Source: Pseudonocardia kujensis
GTDB lineage: Bacteria; Actinomycetota; Actinomycetes; Mycobacteriales; Pseudonocardiaceae
Direction of reading: 5' to 3'
Length of the DNA stretch: 64,000 nucleotides
NCBI RefSeq assembly: GCF_021283305.1
Contig: NZ_JAJSOK010000007.1
Span: 110,166-174,165 of the forward strand
Shown one piece after another: positions 9,201-18,741 of the stretch. The translations under genes were made by a program, and so were the position numbers. The first letter of the stretch is position 1, and the number at the start of each line of letters is the position of its first letter. The notes beneath the pieces are model-generated. The model had not been told where the DNA came from. It searched no databases and saw only the letters and a program-made list of their open reading frames with translations.

Positions 9201-9324
9201 CGACGCACCGCCACGTTCGAGGGGCGCGGCGGCCTCGCGGACCTGCCCGACCGGACGTGGCGCACCGGGCGATCTCGAATAGGGTTCCCGCAGAGCAGAG
9301 CCGCCGAATCCTGTGTGAGGTGCA

Positions 9325-11010
9325 ATGTCCGACAGCAGCACGGCCTTCTACGCGGCGCGGGACTTCCTGCTCGCGCACCGCACGGACTACGACACCGCCG
9401 TGCGTGAGTTCCGCTGGCCCGAGCTCACGGAGTTCAACTGGGCGATCGACCACTTCGACGCCGTCGCGGCCGATCCGGAGCGCGGCGCCCGCAAGGCGCT
9501 GTGGATCATCGAGGCCGACGGCAGCGACGCGTCGTGGACCTTCGCCGAGCTCTCCGAGCGGTCCAACCGGGTGGCGAACTGGCTGCGTGAGCGGGGGGTC
9601 GCCCGCGGCGACCGCATCATCCTCATGCTGGCCAACCAGCTGGAGCTGTGGGAGACGCTGCTGGCGGCGATGAAGCTGGGTGCCGTCGTCATCCCGGCGA
9701 CCACGCTGCTCACGGCCGAGGACCTGCGCGACCGGGTCGACCGGGGCAACGCGAAGCACGTGATCGTGGGCAAGGACGACGCGGCGAAGTTCGACGACGT
9801 CCCCGGCGACTACACCCGGATCTCCGTCCGGGGCGCGCCGAAGGGCTGGGAGGACTACGCCGAGGCCTACGAGAAGTCCGCCGTCTTCGCGCCGGACGGG
9901 CCGACGCAGGCCACGGACACCCTGCTGCTCTACTTCACCTCGGGCACCACGGCCAAGCCGAAGCTCGTCGAGCACACGCACCAGAGCTACCCGGTCGGCC
10001 ACCTGTCGACGATGTACTGGATCGGGCTCGAGCCCGGCGACGTCCACCTCAACATCTCCTCGCCCGGCTGGGCCAAGCACGCGTGGTCGAATGTGTTCGC
10101 GCCCTGGCTGGCCGAGGCGACCGTGCTCGTCATGAACTACACGAAGTTCGACGCGTCGAACCTGCTGGGCGTGCTCGACAAGTTCGGCGTCACGAGCTTC
10201 TGCGCGCCGCCGACGGTGTGGCGGATGCTGATCCAGGCCGACCTGTCCGGGCTCGGCACGCCGCCGACCAAGGTCGTCGGCGCCGGCGAGCCGCTCAACC
10301 CCGAGGTGATCGAGCAGGTCGAGAAGGCCTGGGGGCTGAAGATCCGCGACGGGTTCGGGCAGACCGAGTCGAGCGTCCAGATCGCGAACCCTCCCGGCTC
10401 GCCGATCAAGCCGGGCTCCATGGGCCGGCCGATGCCGGGCTTCCCGATCGCGCTGATCGACCCCGCGACGGGGGAGAAGGCCGACGAGGGCGAGATCTGC
10501 ATCGACCTCTCGCAGCGGCCGATCGGGCTCATGGTGGGCTACAAGGACGACCCGGAGCGCAACGCCGAGGCGATGGCCGGCGGGTACTACCACACCGGCG
10601 ACGTCGGCTCCCGGGACGCGGACGGCTACATCACCTACGTCGGCCGGGCCGACGACGTCTTCAAGGCCTCCGACTACCGGATCAGCCCGTTCGAGCTGGA
10701 GAGCGTGCTGATCGAGCACCCGGCCGTGGCCGAGGCCGCGATCGTGCCCTCGCCGGACCCGGTGCGCCTGGCCGTGCCGAAGGCCTACGTGGTGCTGGCC
10801 GCGGGCTACGAGCCGAACGAGGAGACCGCGAAGGACATCCTGCAGTTCGCGCGGGACAACCTCGCCCCGTACAAGCGGATCCGGCGGCTGGAGTTCCACG
10901 AGCTGCCCAAGACGATCTCCGGCAAGATCCGCCGCGTGGAGCTGCGGGGGCGCGAGGGCGAGCTGCACGCCGACCCGTCCGCGACGCCGTCGGGCGAGTT
11001 CACCCTCTAG
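9325..11010 (+). CDS. Acyl-CoA synthetase (AMP-forming, medium-chain/acetyl-CoA synthetase type)
   Basis: Activates a carboxylic acid to its CoA thioester through an acyl-AMP. The 561-residue enzyme has the ANL-superfamily motifs in order: phosphate loop YFTSGTTAKPK near 205, the HTHQSY segment, SSPGWAKHAWSNVFAPW near 240, GAGEPLNPEV near 316, DGFGQTESS near 340, YHTGDVGSRDADGYITYVGRADDVFK (acyl-adenylate and hinge region, near 420) and KTISGKIRR with the catalytic Lys near 533. Overall similarity is to MACS-type enzymes rather than long-chain FadD. SD-like GTGAGG precedes the ATG, and a candidate -10 box, TAGGGT, lies at 9280-9285. It stands alone and ends in a strong hairpin. The substrate is unknown. 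Confidence 0.88.
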   Translation: MSDSSTAFYAARDFLLAHRTDYDTAVREFRWPELTEFNWAIDHFDAVAADPERGARKALWIIEADGSDASWTFAELSERSNRVANWLRERGVARGDRIILMLANQLELWETLLAAMKLGAVVIPATTLLTAEDLRDRVDRGNAKHVIVGKDDAAKFDDVPGDYTRISVRGAPKGWEDYAEAYEKSAVFAPDGPTQATDTLLLYFTSGTTAKPKLVEHTHQSYPVGHLSTMYWIGLEPGDVHLNISSPGWAKHAWSNVFAPWLAEATVLVMNYTKFDASNLLGVLDKFGVTSFCAPPTVWRMLIQADLSGLGTPPTKVVGAGEPLNPEVIEQVEKAWGLKIRDGFGQTESSVQIANPPGSPIKPGSMGRPMPGFPIALIDPATGEKADEGEICIDLSQRPIGLMVGYKDDPERNAEAMAGGYYHTGDVGSRDADGYITYVGRADDVFKASDYRISPFELESVLIEHPAVAEAAIVPSPDPVRLAVPKAYVVLAAGYEPNEETAKDILQFARDNLAPYKRIRRLEFHELPKTISGKIRRVELRGREGELHADPSATPSGEFTL

Positions 11011-11011
11011 T

Positions 11012-11050
11012 ACGGGGCGGCCGGGCGGGTCCCCGCCCGGCCGTCGGGTA
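11012..11050 (+). terminator. Hairpin after the acyl-CoA synthetase gene
   Basis: GGCCGGGCGGG at 11019-11029 pairs with 11032-11042, giving a stem of 10 or more bp with a tiny loop, starting 8 bp after the stop codon. There is no U-tract. Confidence 0.65.
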
Positions 11051-11159
11051 CTGATTCGGTCGGGCCGTGCCGAGGGGCACGGCGCGCGCGACGGCGGTCC
11101 CCGCCGTCGGGTCGCCGCCCTCACCGGCGGCGGCGCAGGACCGGATCGTGGAGGGTGCA

Positions 11160-11381
11160 ATGGCTGCAGGCGACGGGACGTACACGCCCGGGAGCGGACC
11201 GATGGCAGGTGTGCTGGCGGACATGCCCGACGTCGTCGGCCGCCTGCTCGCCGAGCACGTACCGGACCGCCGCGGCCGGTGCTCCGCCTGCCGCAACGCC
11301 GGGTCGGGCGTCGTGTGGCCGTGCACGCTGCACCAGATCGCGACCCGCGCCGCCGACCTGCACGCCCGCGGGGCGCGGTGA
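11160..11381 (+). CDS. Small CCCH (putative zinc-binding) protein
   Basis: 73 residues, unknown function. The ATG at 11160 has GGAGGG at good spacing, whereas upstream starts in this frame do not. The C-terminal half holds Cys41-x2-Cys44, Cys55 and His58 in the context RCSACRNAG and WPCTLHQIA, a C-x2-C-x10-C-x2-H arrangement fit for one zinc ion. Short proteins with a WPC-x-LH motif are, as I recall, widespread in actinobacteria. The N-terminal half (MAGVLADMPDVVGRLLAEHV) predicts as one helix. It is flanked by a convergent lipoprotein gene; no partner is evident. Confidence 0.65.
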   Translation: MAAGDGTYTPGSGPMAGVLADMPDVVGRLLAEHVPDRRGRCSACRNAGSGVVWPCTLHQIATRAADLHARGAR

Positions 11382-11396
11382 CAGGTCGCGGCCGGC

Positions 11397-12113
11397 TCAG
11401 GCGGGGGCGAGGACGACGTCGCCGACCTCGGTCCGCAGGTCCAGCACGCGGTCGGCCGCCGGCTCGTCCGGGACCCGGAGCGACATCTCGCCGAGGTCGG
11501 TGTGCGCCGTCACCCGGTACGTCGCCCGGGGCACGACGACGGTGATGTCGCCGCGCTGGCTCTCCGCCCGGACGCTGGCCGGGGTGACGAGGCCGAGCGT
11601 GACGTCGCCGTTGCGGGTCTGCGCCAGCACGTCGCCGTCGCGCAGCGTCCGCCCGGTGATCGTGCCGTTGCCGGTGCGCGCCCGGGCGGGGCCGGTCACA
11701 CCGTCGAGGGTGATCCCGCCGGCCTCGGTCGCGACGTCGACGGGCCCGACCTGGGTGAGCGTGAGGCCGCCGGCCTGGGTCCCCCCGGTGACCGGCAGCC
11801 CGGCGGGGACGTGCACGGTGTACTCGGCCGCGCAGTCGTCGCCGCAGCTGCCGAGGACGAGGACCCCGCCCTCCAGGTGGTGGCTCGGTCCGGTGGGCGT
11901 CGCGCCGCGGTAGGTGACGGTCCGTTCGAGCGAGGCGCCGCCGTCGCCGACCACGGTGATCCCGCCGGCCTGGTTGTCGATCCGGATCTCGGTGACCGAG
12001 GGGTCGAGCGCCGCCCCGTCCCGGGCCGTCTGCCCGGTACCGACGCCGCACCCGGCCACCGTCGCCGCCGCGGCCAGCACGCCCGCGGCCGCCCGCACAC
12101 CCCACCGGCCCAT
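11397..12113 (-). CDS. DUF4097-type beta-helical lipoprotein
   Basis: 238 residues. It has a lipoprotein signal (hydrophobic GVLAAAATVAGC, lipobox VAGC, Cys22), then repeating short beta strands: EIRIDNQAGGITVVG, TQAGGLTLTQVG, TEAGGITLDGV, RTGNGTITGR, RTRNGDVTLG-like and SQRGDITVVV. This solenoid of GGITL/NGDVTL turns is the DUF4097 (putative adhesin) pattern. These proteins are cell-envelope-associated and of unknown function, often near stress regulators. The ATG at 12113 is chosen because GGAGGGG lies 5 nt upstream. Confidence 0.75.
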   Translation of the reverse strand: MGRWGVRAAAGVLAAAATVAGCGVGTGQTARDGAALDPSVTEIRIDNQAGGITVVGDGGASLERTVTYRGATPTGPSHHLEGGVLVLGSCGDDCAAEYTVHVPAGLPVTGGTQAGGLTLTQVGPVDVATEAGGITLDGVTGPARARTGNGTITGRTLRDGDVLAQTRNGDVTLGLVTPASVRAESQRGDITVVVPRATYRVTAHTDLGEMSLRVPDEPAADRVLDLRTEVGDVVLAPA

Positions 12114-12185
12114 GAGTCCCCCTCCCGGCACCGCCCCCTTCGGACGGTAGGGCTGCCGGCAGGACCGTGACCAGGGACGTTCGGC

Positions 12186-12821
12186 TCAGTCCTCGCTGCG
12201 GAAGTGGCCCGGCCAGTCCTCGTACGGGATGCGGGTGATGTCGAGGACCTTGCCGATCGTCGACCACTCGTTGCGGCCCAGCCGGGCGAGCGGACGCAGC
12301 CGCTCGATCGACGGCAGGCTGTGGCCGCGGGCGTCGGTCTCGAAGACGTCCGAGTCGATCGCCGCGTGCAGGACCCGGCCGATCACGACGGTCGAGTCGC
12401 CGAGCTCGAGGGCCTGCTCGAGCCGGCACTCCAGCGCGACCGGGGACTCCTTGACCCGCGGCGGGGCGACGGTCGCGCTCGGCTCCGCGGTGAGCCCGAC
12501 CTCGGCGAACTCGGACAGGTGGGCGGGGAAGTCCGTGCCGGTCGCGTTGATCCGCTCGAACATGGCCTCGTTGGCGAGGCAGACCACGAACTCGCCGGTC
12601 TCGGTGGCGTTGCGCAGCGAGTCCTTCTTCCCGACGGACGTGAACTGCACCATGGGCGGGTCGACGCAGGAGACCGTGAAGAACGAGTGCGGGGCGAGGT
12701 TGTCGACGCCCGCGGCCGACCGGGTCGAGACCCAGGCGATGGGCCGGGGGACGACGACGCTGGTCAGGACCTTGTAGAAGCGGCCGTGCCCGAGCTCGCC
12801 GGGGTCGATGTCCGTGCGCAT
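12186..12821 (-). CDS. Flavin reductase-like FMN-binding protein
   Basis: 211 residues, with the split-barrel flavin reductase (FlaRed) fold. Visible signatures are FYKVLTSVVVPRPIAWVST near residue 14, NLAPHSFFTVSCVDPPMVQFT near 41 and TGEFVVCLAN near 78. The C-terminal half has ESPVALECRLEQALELGDSTVVIGRVLHA. Such proteins supply reduced FMN or act as flavoenzymes on unknown substrates. The start at 12821 is 33 bp from the divergent cobD, and the two promoters overlap. There is no clear Shine-Dalgarno; GATGAT six bases upstream may be a leaderless -10. Confidence 0.8.
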   Translation of the reverse strand: MRTDIDPGELGHGRFYKVLTSVVVPRPIAWVSTRSAAGVDNLAPHSFFTVSCVDPPMVQFTSVGKKDSLRNATETGEFVVCLANEAMFERINATGTDFPAHLSEFAEVGLTAEPSATVAPPRVKESPVALECRLEQALELGDSTVVIGRVLHAAIDSDVFETDARGHSLPSIERLRPLARLGRNEWSTIGKVLDITRIPYEDWPGHFRSED

Positions 12822-12841
12822 GCACCGATCATCCCCCGGGC

Positions 12842-12847
12842 TACGGT
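12842..12847 (+). promoter_or_regulatory. -10 element of cobD, leaderless type
   Basis: TACGGT is followed by seven bases and the ATG of cobD. No ribosome binding site is present. Confidence 0.5.
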
Positions 12848-12854
12848 GACCGGC

Positions 12855-13802
12855 ATGCGGCGCGGTCCCCTCCACCGGTTCCCCGGCTCCGAGCGGGCCT
12901 GCGGCCTGGCGCTCGGGGTGGCGGCGGACCTCCTCCTCGCCGACCCGCGCCGCGGGCACCCGGTGGCGGGCTTCGGCCGGCTCGCCGCGGGCCTCGAACG
13001 CCGGCTGTACGCCGACTCGCGCCGCGCCGGCGCCGCCTACACCGCGGCGCTGGTCGCGGGTGCGGTGGCGGCCGGAATGGCGGGGGAGCGGCTCGTCGGG
13101 TCCCGGGTCCTGCCGACCGCGGTGGCGACCTGGGCCGTGCTCGGCGGCACCTCGCTCGTGCGGGAGGGGGCTGCGCTCGGGAGGTCGCTGGAGCAGGGCG
13201 ACCTCGAGGCCGCGCGGGCCCGGATCCCGCACCTCTGCGCCCGCGACCCCGCCCTGCTCGACGCGGCCGGGATGGCGCGGGCCGGCGTGGAGTCGTTGGC
13301 CGAGAACACGTCCGACGCCGTGGTGGCGCCCCTGTTCTGGGGCGCGGTGGCCGGCGTACCGGGCCTGCTGGGGTACCGCGCGGTCAACACCCTGGACGCG
13401 ATGGTGGGGTACCGCTCGCCGCGCTACACCCGCTTCGGCTGGGCGTCGGCGCGCCTCGACGACCTCGCGAACCTCGCACCGGCCCGGCTGGCCGCGGTGC
13501 TCACGGCGGCTGCGGCACCGCTGGTCGGCGGCCGCCCCGGCGCGGCGGTGACGGCCTGGCGCCGCGACGCCCGCGAGCACCCCAGCCCCAACGCGGGCCC
13601 GGTGGAGGCCGCCGCCGCGGGCGCGCTCGGCGTGCGGCTGGGCGGGCGGACGGAGTACCCCTACGGCGCCGAGGACCGTCCGTCCCTGGGCCGGGGCCCC
13701 GCCCCGGTCCCCGCCGACCTCGTCCGCGCCGCCCGCCTCTCCCGCGCCGTCGGCCTGCTGGCGGCGGGGGTGGCGGTGGCGGTGGCGCTGCTGCGACGGT
13801 GA
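12855..13802 (+). CDS. cobD: Adenosylcobinamide-phosphate synthase CobD/CbiB
   Basis: Membrane enzyme that attaches the aminopropanol (phosphate) arm to adenosylcobyric acid. The 315-residue protein shows the CbiB landmarks: DLLLADPRRGHPVAGFGRL at residues 20-38, SLAENTSDAVVAPLFWG near 151, NTLDAMVGYRSPRYTRFGWASARLDD near 177 and SPNAGPVEAAAAGALGVRLGG near 237. Hydrophobic segments at the N-terminal third, middle and C-terminal end (GLLAAGVAVAVALL) fit a multi-pass protein. It is separated from the main block by the opposing SURF1 gene, so it has its own promoter. Confidence 0.92.
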   Translation: MRRGPLHRFPGSERACGLALGVAADLLLADPRRGHPVAGFGRLAAGLERRLYADSRRAGAAYTAALVAGAVAAGMAGERLVGSRVLPTAVATWAVLGGTSLVREGAALGRSLEQGDLEAARARIPHLCARDPALLDAAGMARAGVESLAENTSDAVVAPLFWGAVAGVPGLLGYRAVNTLDAMVGYRSPRYTRFGWASARLDDLANLAPARLAAVLTAAAAPLVGGRPGAAVTAWRRDAREHPSPNAGPVEAAAAGALGVRLGGRTEYPYGAEDRPSLGRGPAPVPADLVRAARLSRAVGLLAAGVAVAVALLRR

Positions 13803-13884
13803 GCCGTCCGTGACCGTCAGGAGCTGAGGATCCCGCCGGGACCCGCCAGGAACCCCGGGCGCCTTCTCGCCGGCGCCAGGCCGC

Positions 13885-14799
13885 TCAGCGGGAGGCCGGG
13901 GTGTCGCGGTCGCCGGTGCCGGGCCGGTCGGAGCGGCGGGTCGGGTCGGCCGGGTCGTCGGCATCGACGGCGTCGGCGGCGTCGGCGGCGTCGGCGGCGT
14001 CGGCGGCGGGGTCGAGGTCGCGACCGGCGAGCGCGTCGCGCAGGCTCGCCTTCCGCTCCCTCCTCCCGCGCCGCTGCAGCACCTCGAGGCGGATGAAGTA
14101 GCCGAGCGCGATGATCGCGATCGCGCCGAAGGTCAGCCACTGCAGGGCGTAGGAGCCGTTGGTGAACGGCGCCGCGGTGGTGGCGGGCGTGACCGGGATC
14201 GGCGTCAGGACCCCCGGCTGGCCCGCGGCGAGCTGCACGTACCCCTCGACCATGTCGGGCGTGCCGGTCGCCTTCGCCAGCTGCCGGGAGTCCGCGGCGT
14301 AGATCTGCAGGTGGCCGCCCTCGGTCAGCGGCGCGCGACCGGTGGTGTCGGTCTCGTCGACGCGCAGCCGTCCGGTGAGGGTCACCGGGCCCGCCGGCGC
14401 GGCGGGATAGTCGGGGACGGCCTGGCCGTCGCTCGTGGTGATCGAGCCGCGGTCGACGGCCACGGTGCGGCCGTCGTCGAGCCGGACGGGGGTGAGCACC
14501 TCGGAGGCGGGCTTGCCGTCGACGACCCGCAGCCGGACGAGCGCCTCGGCCTGGGGGAGGTACGTGCCGGAGAGCGTGACCTGCCGCCACTCCTCGCCCG
14601 GGGCGATCTCGGAACCCGGGACGAGCTGGGCGAACGGGACCGGCGGGGTGGTGTTGGCGACGTCGATCGCGTGCTGCTGCGCCTGGCGCTGCTCCTCACG
14701 CCCGAACTGCCACGGGGCCAGCAGCGTGTAGCACGCCACGGCGAACCCGATGACGACCACCACGAAGGCGATCCAGCCCGGCCGCAGCAGGAAGCGCAT
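13885..14799 (-). CDS. SURF1-family cytochrome oxidase assembly protein
   Basis: Assists maturation of the aa3-type cytochrome c oxidase. The 304-residue protein has the SURF1 layout: one TM helix near residues 8-28 ([23 protein letters not shown], given in parts), a large extracytoplasmic region with [15 protein letters not shown] near 72, VAVDRGSI near 115 and a second TM helix near 215-235 ([17 protein letters not shown]). The C-terminal tail contains Ala-Ala-Asp runs encoded by four perfect 9-bp repeats (13969-14004, unit GGCGTCGGC) and is probably disordered. It is transcribed against the cobalamin genes, with its start 150 bp from that of cobQ. Confidence 0.85.
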   Translation of the reverse strand: MRFLLRPGWIAFVVVVIGFAVACYTLLAPWQFGREEQRQAQQHAIDVANTTPPVPFAQLVPGSEIAPGEEWRQVTLSGTYLPQAEALVRLRVVDGKPASEVLTPVRLDDGRTVAVDRGSITTSDGQAVPDYPAAPAGPVTLTGRLRVDETDTTGRAPLTEGGHLQIYAADSRQLAKATGTPDMVEGYVQLAAGQPGVLTPIPVTPATTAAPFTNGSYALQWLTFGAIAIIALGYFIRLEVLQRRGRRERKASLRDALAGRDLDPAADAADAADAADAVDADDPADPTRRSDRPGTGDRDTPASR

Positions 14800-14805
14800 G
14801 CCCCT

Positions 14806-14811
14806 ACGGTA
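14806..14811 (-). promoter_or_regulatory. -10 element of the SURF1 gene, leaderless type
   Basis: On the minus strand TACCGT is followed by AGGGGC and the ATG at 14799, giving a six-base spacing. Confidence 0.45.
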
Positions 14812-14948
14812 GGCGCCCCGCGGTCGTGGGGTGCCGCCGCCTCGGCGCCCGCTCCGCCGCGGGCACCACCGGTACCCGGGTGGGCGACCTCGGGATCCGG
14901 GGCACCCCGCCGGGCCTCTGCCGGTCGTTCTGCCGGAGACTGCTCGCC

Positions 14949-16478
14949 GTGGAACCGAGCGGTGCCCTGCTGGTGGCGGGTACGACGTCCGACGCCGGCA
15001 AGAGCGCCCTGGTCGCGGGCCTCTGCCGCTGGTTGCATCGGCGCGGGGTGTCCGTCGCCCCGTTCAAGGCCCAGAACATGAGCAACAACTCCGTCGTCAC
15101 CGTCGACGGCGGGGAGATCGGCCGGGCCCAGGCGATGCAGGCGCACGCGTGCGGCCTCGAGCCGAGCGTCGCGTTCAACCCCGTGCTGCTCAAGCCGGGC
15201 AGCGACCGGACCTCGCAGGTGGTGGTCCGCGGCCGGGCCGACGGGCACGTCTCCGCCCTGTCCTACCGGACCCGGACCGCCGCGCTGCTCGAGGTGGTCA
15301 CGCAGACCCTGGCCGATCTGCGCCGCCGGTTCGACGTCGTGGTCTGCGAGGGCGCCGGCTCGCCGGCCGAGATCAACCTGCGCGCCACCGACCTCGCCAA
15401 CATGGGTCTCGCGCAGGCCGCGGACCTGCCGGTGGTCGTGGTGGGGGACATCGACCGGGGTGGCGTGCTCGCCCACCTGTTCGGCACCGTCGCCGTCCTC
15501 GACCCCGCCGACCAGGCCCGGATCGCCGGGTTCGTGATCAACAAGTTCCGCGGCGATCCCGCCCTGCTCGCGCCGGGCCTCGACCAGCTGCGGGAGCTGA
15601 CCGGACGGCCGACCTTCGGGGTGGTGCCCTGGTCGGACCGGCTGTGGCTCGACGCCGAGGACTCCCTGTCCGCGGTCGCCGACGGGGTGCTCGGCCGCCC
15701 GGCCCCGCCGCTGGGCGAGCAGTGGCTGCGGGTCGCGGTGGTCCGGTTGCCGAGGATCTCCAACGCGCCCGACGCCGAGGCCCTGGCCTGCGAGCCCGGC
15801 GTCGCGGTGCGGTACGTGACCGAGCCGTCGCGCCTGCTCGACGCCGACGTCGTCGTCCTGCCCGGGTCCAAGGCGACCGTCTCGGACCTGGCCTGGCTGC
15901 GGGCGTCGGGTCTGGCCGACGCGATCGCCGCGCACGCCGCCGAGGGCAAGCCGGTCCTCGGGATCTGCGGCGGCTACCAGATGCTCGGCACGCGGATCAC
16001 CGATCCGGGCGTGGAGGTGCCGGGCGGCGCCAACGTCGCCGGCCTCGGGCTGCTGGACCTGGAGATCGCGTTCGACGCCGAGAAGCACCTCGGCACCCCC
16101 ACCGGCACGGCGCTCGGCGAGCCCGTGCGCGGCTACGAGATCCACCACGGCCGGGTCGTGCGCTCCGGCGACCCCGATCTGCTCGACGGCGAGGGTTCCG
16201 ACGCGGGCGGTGTGCTCGGCACGCACTGGCACGGCCTGCTGGAGAACGACTCCTTCCGCCGCGTGCTGCTGGCCCGGCTCGCCGAACAGTCAGGTCGGTC
16301 CGGGTTCCGCCCGGCGCCCGACACGTCCTTCGCCGCCGAGCGCACCGCCCAGCTCGACCTGCTCGCGGACCTCGTCGAGCAGCACCTGGACACGGCCGCA
16401 CTTGAGCATGTGATCAATCACGGTGCTCCCGGCGATCTCCCGGTGCTGGCGACCGGTCTGGCAGAGTCGCGCCGGTGA
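14949..16478 (+). CDS. cobQ: Cobyric acid synthase CobQ
   Basis: Glutamine-dependent amidase that converts adenosylcobyrinic acid a,c-diamide to adenosylcobyric acid by four amidations. It is 509 residues long, normal for CobQ. The N-terminal dethiobiotin-synthetase-like domain carries [19 protein letters not shown] (P-loop, near residue 8), [13 protein letters not shown] near 36 and [14 protein letters not shown] near 132. The C-terminal glutamine amidotransferase domain has [11 protein letters not shown] with nucleophile Cys340 and a late HWHGL His near 422. The GTG at 14949 begins the conserved P-loop strand. The stop overlaps the next gene by 4 bp (GTGA), showing translational coupling with the chelatase. 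Confidence 0.93.
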   Translation: MEPSGALLVAGTTSDAGKSALVAGLCRWLHRRGVSVAPFKAQNMSNNSVVTVDGGEIGRAQAMQAHACGLEPSVAFNPVLLKPGSDRTSQVVVRGRADGHVSALSYRTRTAALLEVVTQTLADLRRRFDVVVCEGAGSPAEINLRATDLANMGLAQAADLPVVVVGDIDRGGVLAHLFGTVAVLDPADQARIAGFVINKFRGDPALLAPGLDQLRELTGRPTFGVVPWSDRLWLDAEDSLSAVADGVLGRPAPPLGEQWLRVAVVRLPRISNAPDAEALACEPGVAVRYVTEPSRLLDADVVVLPGSKATVSDLAWLRASGLADAIAAHAAEGKPVLGICGGYQMLGTRITDPGVEVPGGANVAGLGLLDLEIAFDAEKHLGTPTGTALGEPVRGYEIHHGRVVRSGDPDLLDGEGSDAGGVLGTHWHGLLENDSFRRVLLARLAEQSGRSGFRPAPDTSFAAERTAQLDLLADLVEQHLDTAALEHVINHGAPGDLPVLATGLAESRR

Positions 16479-18676
16479 GCAGCGGTACCGCCTTCCCCTT
16501 CTCCGCGGTCGTCGGGCACGACGACCTGCGGCTGGCCCTGGTCCTCAACGCCGTGCACCCCGGTGTCGGCGGGGTGCTGGTGCGCGGTGAGAAGGGGACC
16601 GCCAAGTCGACGGCGGTGCGGGCGCTCGCGGCCCTGCTGCCGGCGGTCGAGGTCGTCGAGGGCTGCCGCTTCGGCTGCGACCCCGCCGCGCCCGATCCGT
16701 CCTGCCCCGACGCGCCCCACGCCGGCGGCTCCACGACGCGACCCGCCCGGCTCGTCGAGCTGCCGGTGGGCACCACCGAGGACCGGCTGGTCGGCTCGCT
16801 CGACCTGGAGAAGGCGCTGTCCGAGGGCACCCGCGCCTACCAGCCCGGCCTGCTGGCCGAGGCGCACCGCGGCGTCCTCTACGTCGACGAGGTCAACCTG
16901 CTGCACGACCACCTCGTCGACCTGCTGCTCGACGCGGCGGCGATGGGCCGCGCGCACGTCGAGCGCGACGGCGTCTCGGTCTCGCACGCGGCGCGGTTCC
17001 TGCTGGTCGGGACCATGAACCCGGAGGAGGGGGAGCTGCGGCCGCAGCTGCTGGACCGGTTCGGGCTGACCGTCGAGGTCAAGGCCGCGCGCCAGGTCGA
17101 CACCCGCGTCGAGGTCGTCCGGCGGCGGATGGCGTTCGAGGCCGACCCGGCCGGGTTCGCGGCGACCTGGGCCGCGGCCGACGCCGAGGTCGCGGCGCGG
17201 ATCGTCGCCGCCCGGGACCGGGTCGAGGCCGTGCGGCTGAGCGACCGGGAGCTGCGGCGGATCGCCTTCGTGTGCGCCCGGTTCGACGTCGACGGCATGC
17301 GCGCCGACCTCGTCATCGCCCGGACCGCGGTGGCCCACGCCGCCTGGCGTGGCGCCCACGCCGTCGGGGAGGACGACGTACGGGTCGCGGCGCGGCTCGC
17401 CCTGCCGCACCGGCGCCGCCGGGACCCCTTCGACGAGCCGGGGATCGACGAGAAGGACCTCGAGGAGGCCCTGCGCGACGCCGAGGAGGACCTCGGTCCG
17501 GAGGACCCGCCCGACCCGGACGACGACCCGGGCGGCGGGGAGCCCGACGGGCCGGGCGACCCGACCGACGACCCGGACGACCCACCCGCCGCGGACGAGG
17601 GCTCCGACGCCGAGGCCGGTCCGGACGCGGGCCGGCCCGCACCGACCCCGCCCCGCGGTGCCGCCGACCCCGGTGATGGTCCCGAGCCGGCCGACCCCGC
17701 CCCGCGCTCCGACCCCGGATCGCGCTCCGACCCCGCCTCGCGCCCCGACCCCGCCTCGCGCCCCGACGCCGGCTCGCGCCCCGACGCCGCCGGGGCGGTC
17801 GAGACCCCGCAGGGCCGCCCGGAGGTCATGGGCGCGGGCAGCGCGATGCCCGTCGGCGCCCCCGCCCGGCTGAGCCGGGTCGCCGCGCGCCGGTTCACCG
17901 TGCCCGGCGTCGGCGACGGTGCACCCGGCCGCCGCTCGCGTGCCCGCACCGACACCGGTCGTGTCGTCCGGTCCTCCGACGCCACCCCGCGCCGGGCCGC
18001 CGACCTGCACCTCCCCGCGACGATCGCGGCCGCCGCGCCGTTCCAGCGGGAACGCGGGCGACGTGGCCCGGGCCTGCTGCTGCAGCGCGCCGACCTGCGC
18101 GCGGCGCTGCGCGAGGGCCGCGAGGGGAACCTCGTGCTGTTCGTCGTCGACGCCTCGGGCTCGATGGCCGCCCGCAAGCGGATGGCCACGGTCTCCGGCG
18201 CGGTCCTGGCCCTGCTGCGCGACGCCTACCAGCGCCGGGACAAGGTCGGCCTGGTGACCTTCCGCTCCGCCGGCGCCGAGCTGGTCCTCCCGCCGACGAC
18301 GAGCGTGCCGACCGCCCAGGTCCGGATGGCCGCCATGCGCACCGGCGGCCGTACCCCGCTGGCCGACGGCCTGCTGCTCGCCCGCCGCACCCTCGCCGCC
18401 GAGCGGGTGCGGGACCCGCGGCGCCGGCCGCTCGTCGTCCTGCTGACGGACGGGCGGGCCACGGTCGCCACCCGGCCGTTCGGCGATCCCGTCGCCGACG
18501 CGCGGCGCGCGGCCGGCCTGCTCGCCGCCGACGGCGTGCACACCGTGGTGGTCGACTGCGAGTCCGGCTTCGTGAAGCTGGGCCTCGCCGGGCAGGTCGC
18601 CGCGGCCGCCGGCGCCCCCGTGATCACGGTGGACGAGCTGACCGTCGCGGACCTGACCGCCGCGGCCGGCGCCTGA
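16475..18676 (+). CDS. Cobalt/magnesium chelatase ATPase, fused I and D subunits (BchI/BchD-like)
   Basis: 733 residues: an AAA+ motor fused to a von Willebrand A domain, the actinobacterial partner of CobN in ATP-driven cobalt insertion (or a generic Mg-chelatase-like motor). Walker A is GEKGTAKST near residue 39 and Walker [10 protein letters not shown] near 135; the sensor region is [19 protein letters not shown] long acidic Pro/Asp linker follows (about 340-460), including repeated SRPDPA units. The VWA domain has the MIDAS DASGSM near 559 and [11 protein letters not shown] near 622. No cobN is in the window, so the large subunit must be elsewhere. It starts inside the cobQ stop codon. 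Confidence 0.88.
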   Translation: MSSGTAFPFSAVVGHDDLRLALVLNAVHPGVGGVLVRGEKGTAKSTAVRALAALLPAVEVVEGCRFGCDPAAPDPSCPDAPHAGGSTTRPARLVELPVGTTEDRLVGSLDLEKALSEGTRAYQPGLLAEAHRGVLYVDEVNLLHDHLVDLLLDAAAMGRAHVERDGVSVSHAARFLLVGTMNPEEGELRPQLLDRFGLTVEVKAARQVDTRVEVVRRRMAFEADPAGFAATWAAADAEVAARIVAARDRVEAVRLSDRELRRIAFVCARFDVDGMRADLVIARTAVAHAAWRGAHAVGEDDVRVAARLALPHRRRRDPFDEPGIDEKDLEEALRDAEEDLGPEDPPDPDDDPGGGEPDGPGDPTDDPDDPPAADEGSDAEAGPDAGRPAPTPPRGAADPGDGPEPADPAPRSDPGSRSDPASRPDPASRPDAGSRPDAAGAVETPQGRPEVMGAGSAMPVGAPARLSRVAARRFTVPGVGDGAPGRRSRARTDTGRVVRSSDATPRRAADLHLPATIAAAAPFQRERGRRGPGLLLQRADLRAALREGREGNLVLFVVDASGSMAARKRMATVSGAVLALLRDAYQRRDKVGLVTFRSAGAELVLPPTTSVPTAQVRMAAMRTGGRTPLADGLLLARRTLAAERVRDPRRRPLVVLLTDGRATVATRPFGDPVADARRAAGLLAADGVHTVVVDCESGFVKLGLAGQVAAAAGAPVITVDELTVADLTAAAGA

Positions 18677-18741
18677 CCCACCCGACCGAGCAGAGCACCG
18701 AACCAGTGCACCGACCAGAGCACTGACCAGGGAGGACGACG

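Noticed and set aside
8698..12825. A minus-strand open frame of over 1300 codons
   Set aside because: Only the last 155 codons (lipoprotein) look real; the rest lies antisense to the acyl-CoA synthetase and the small CCCH gene and out of frame with DUF4097.
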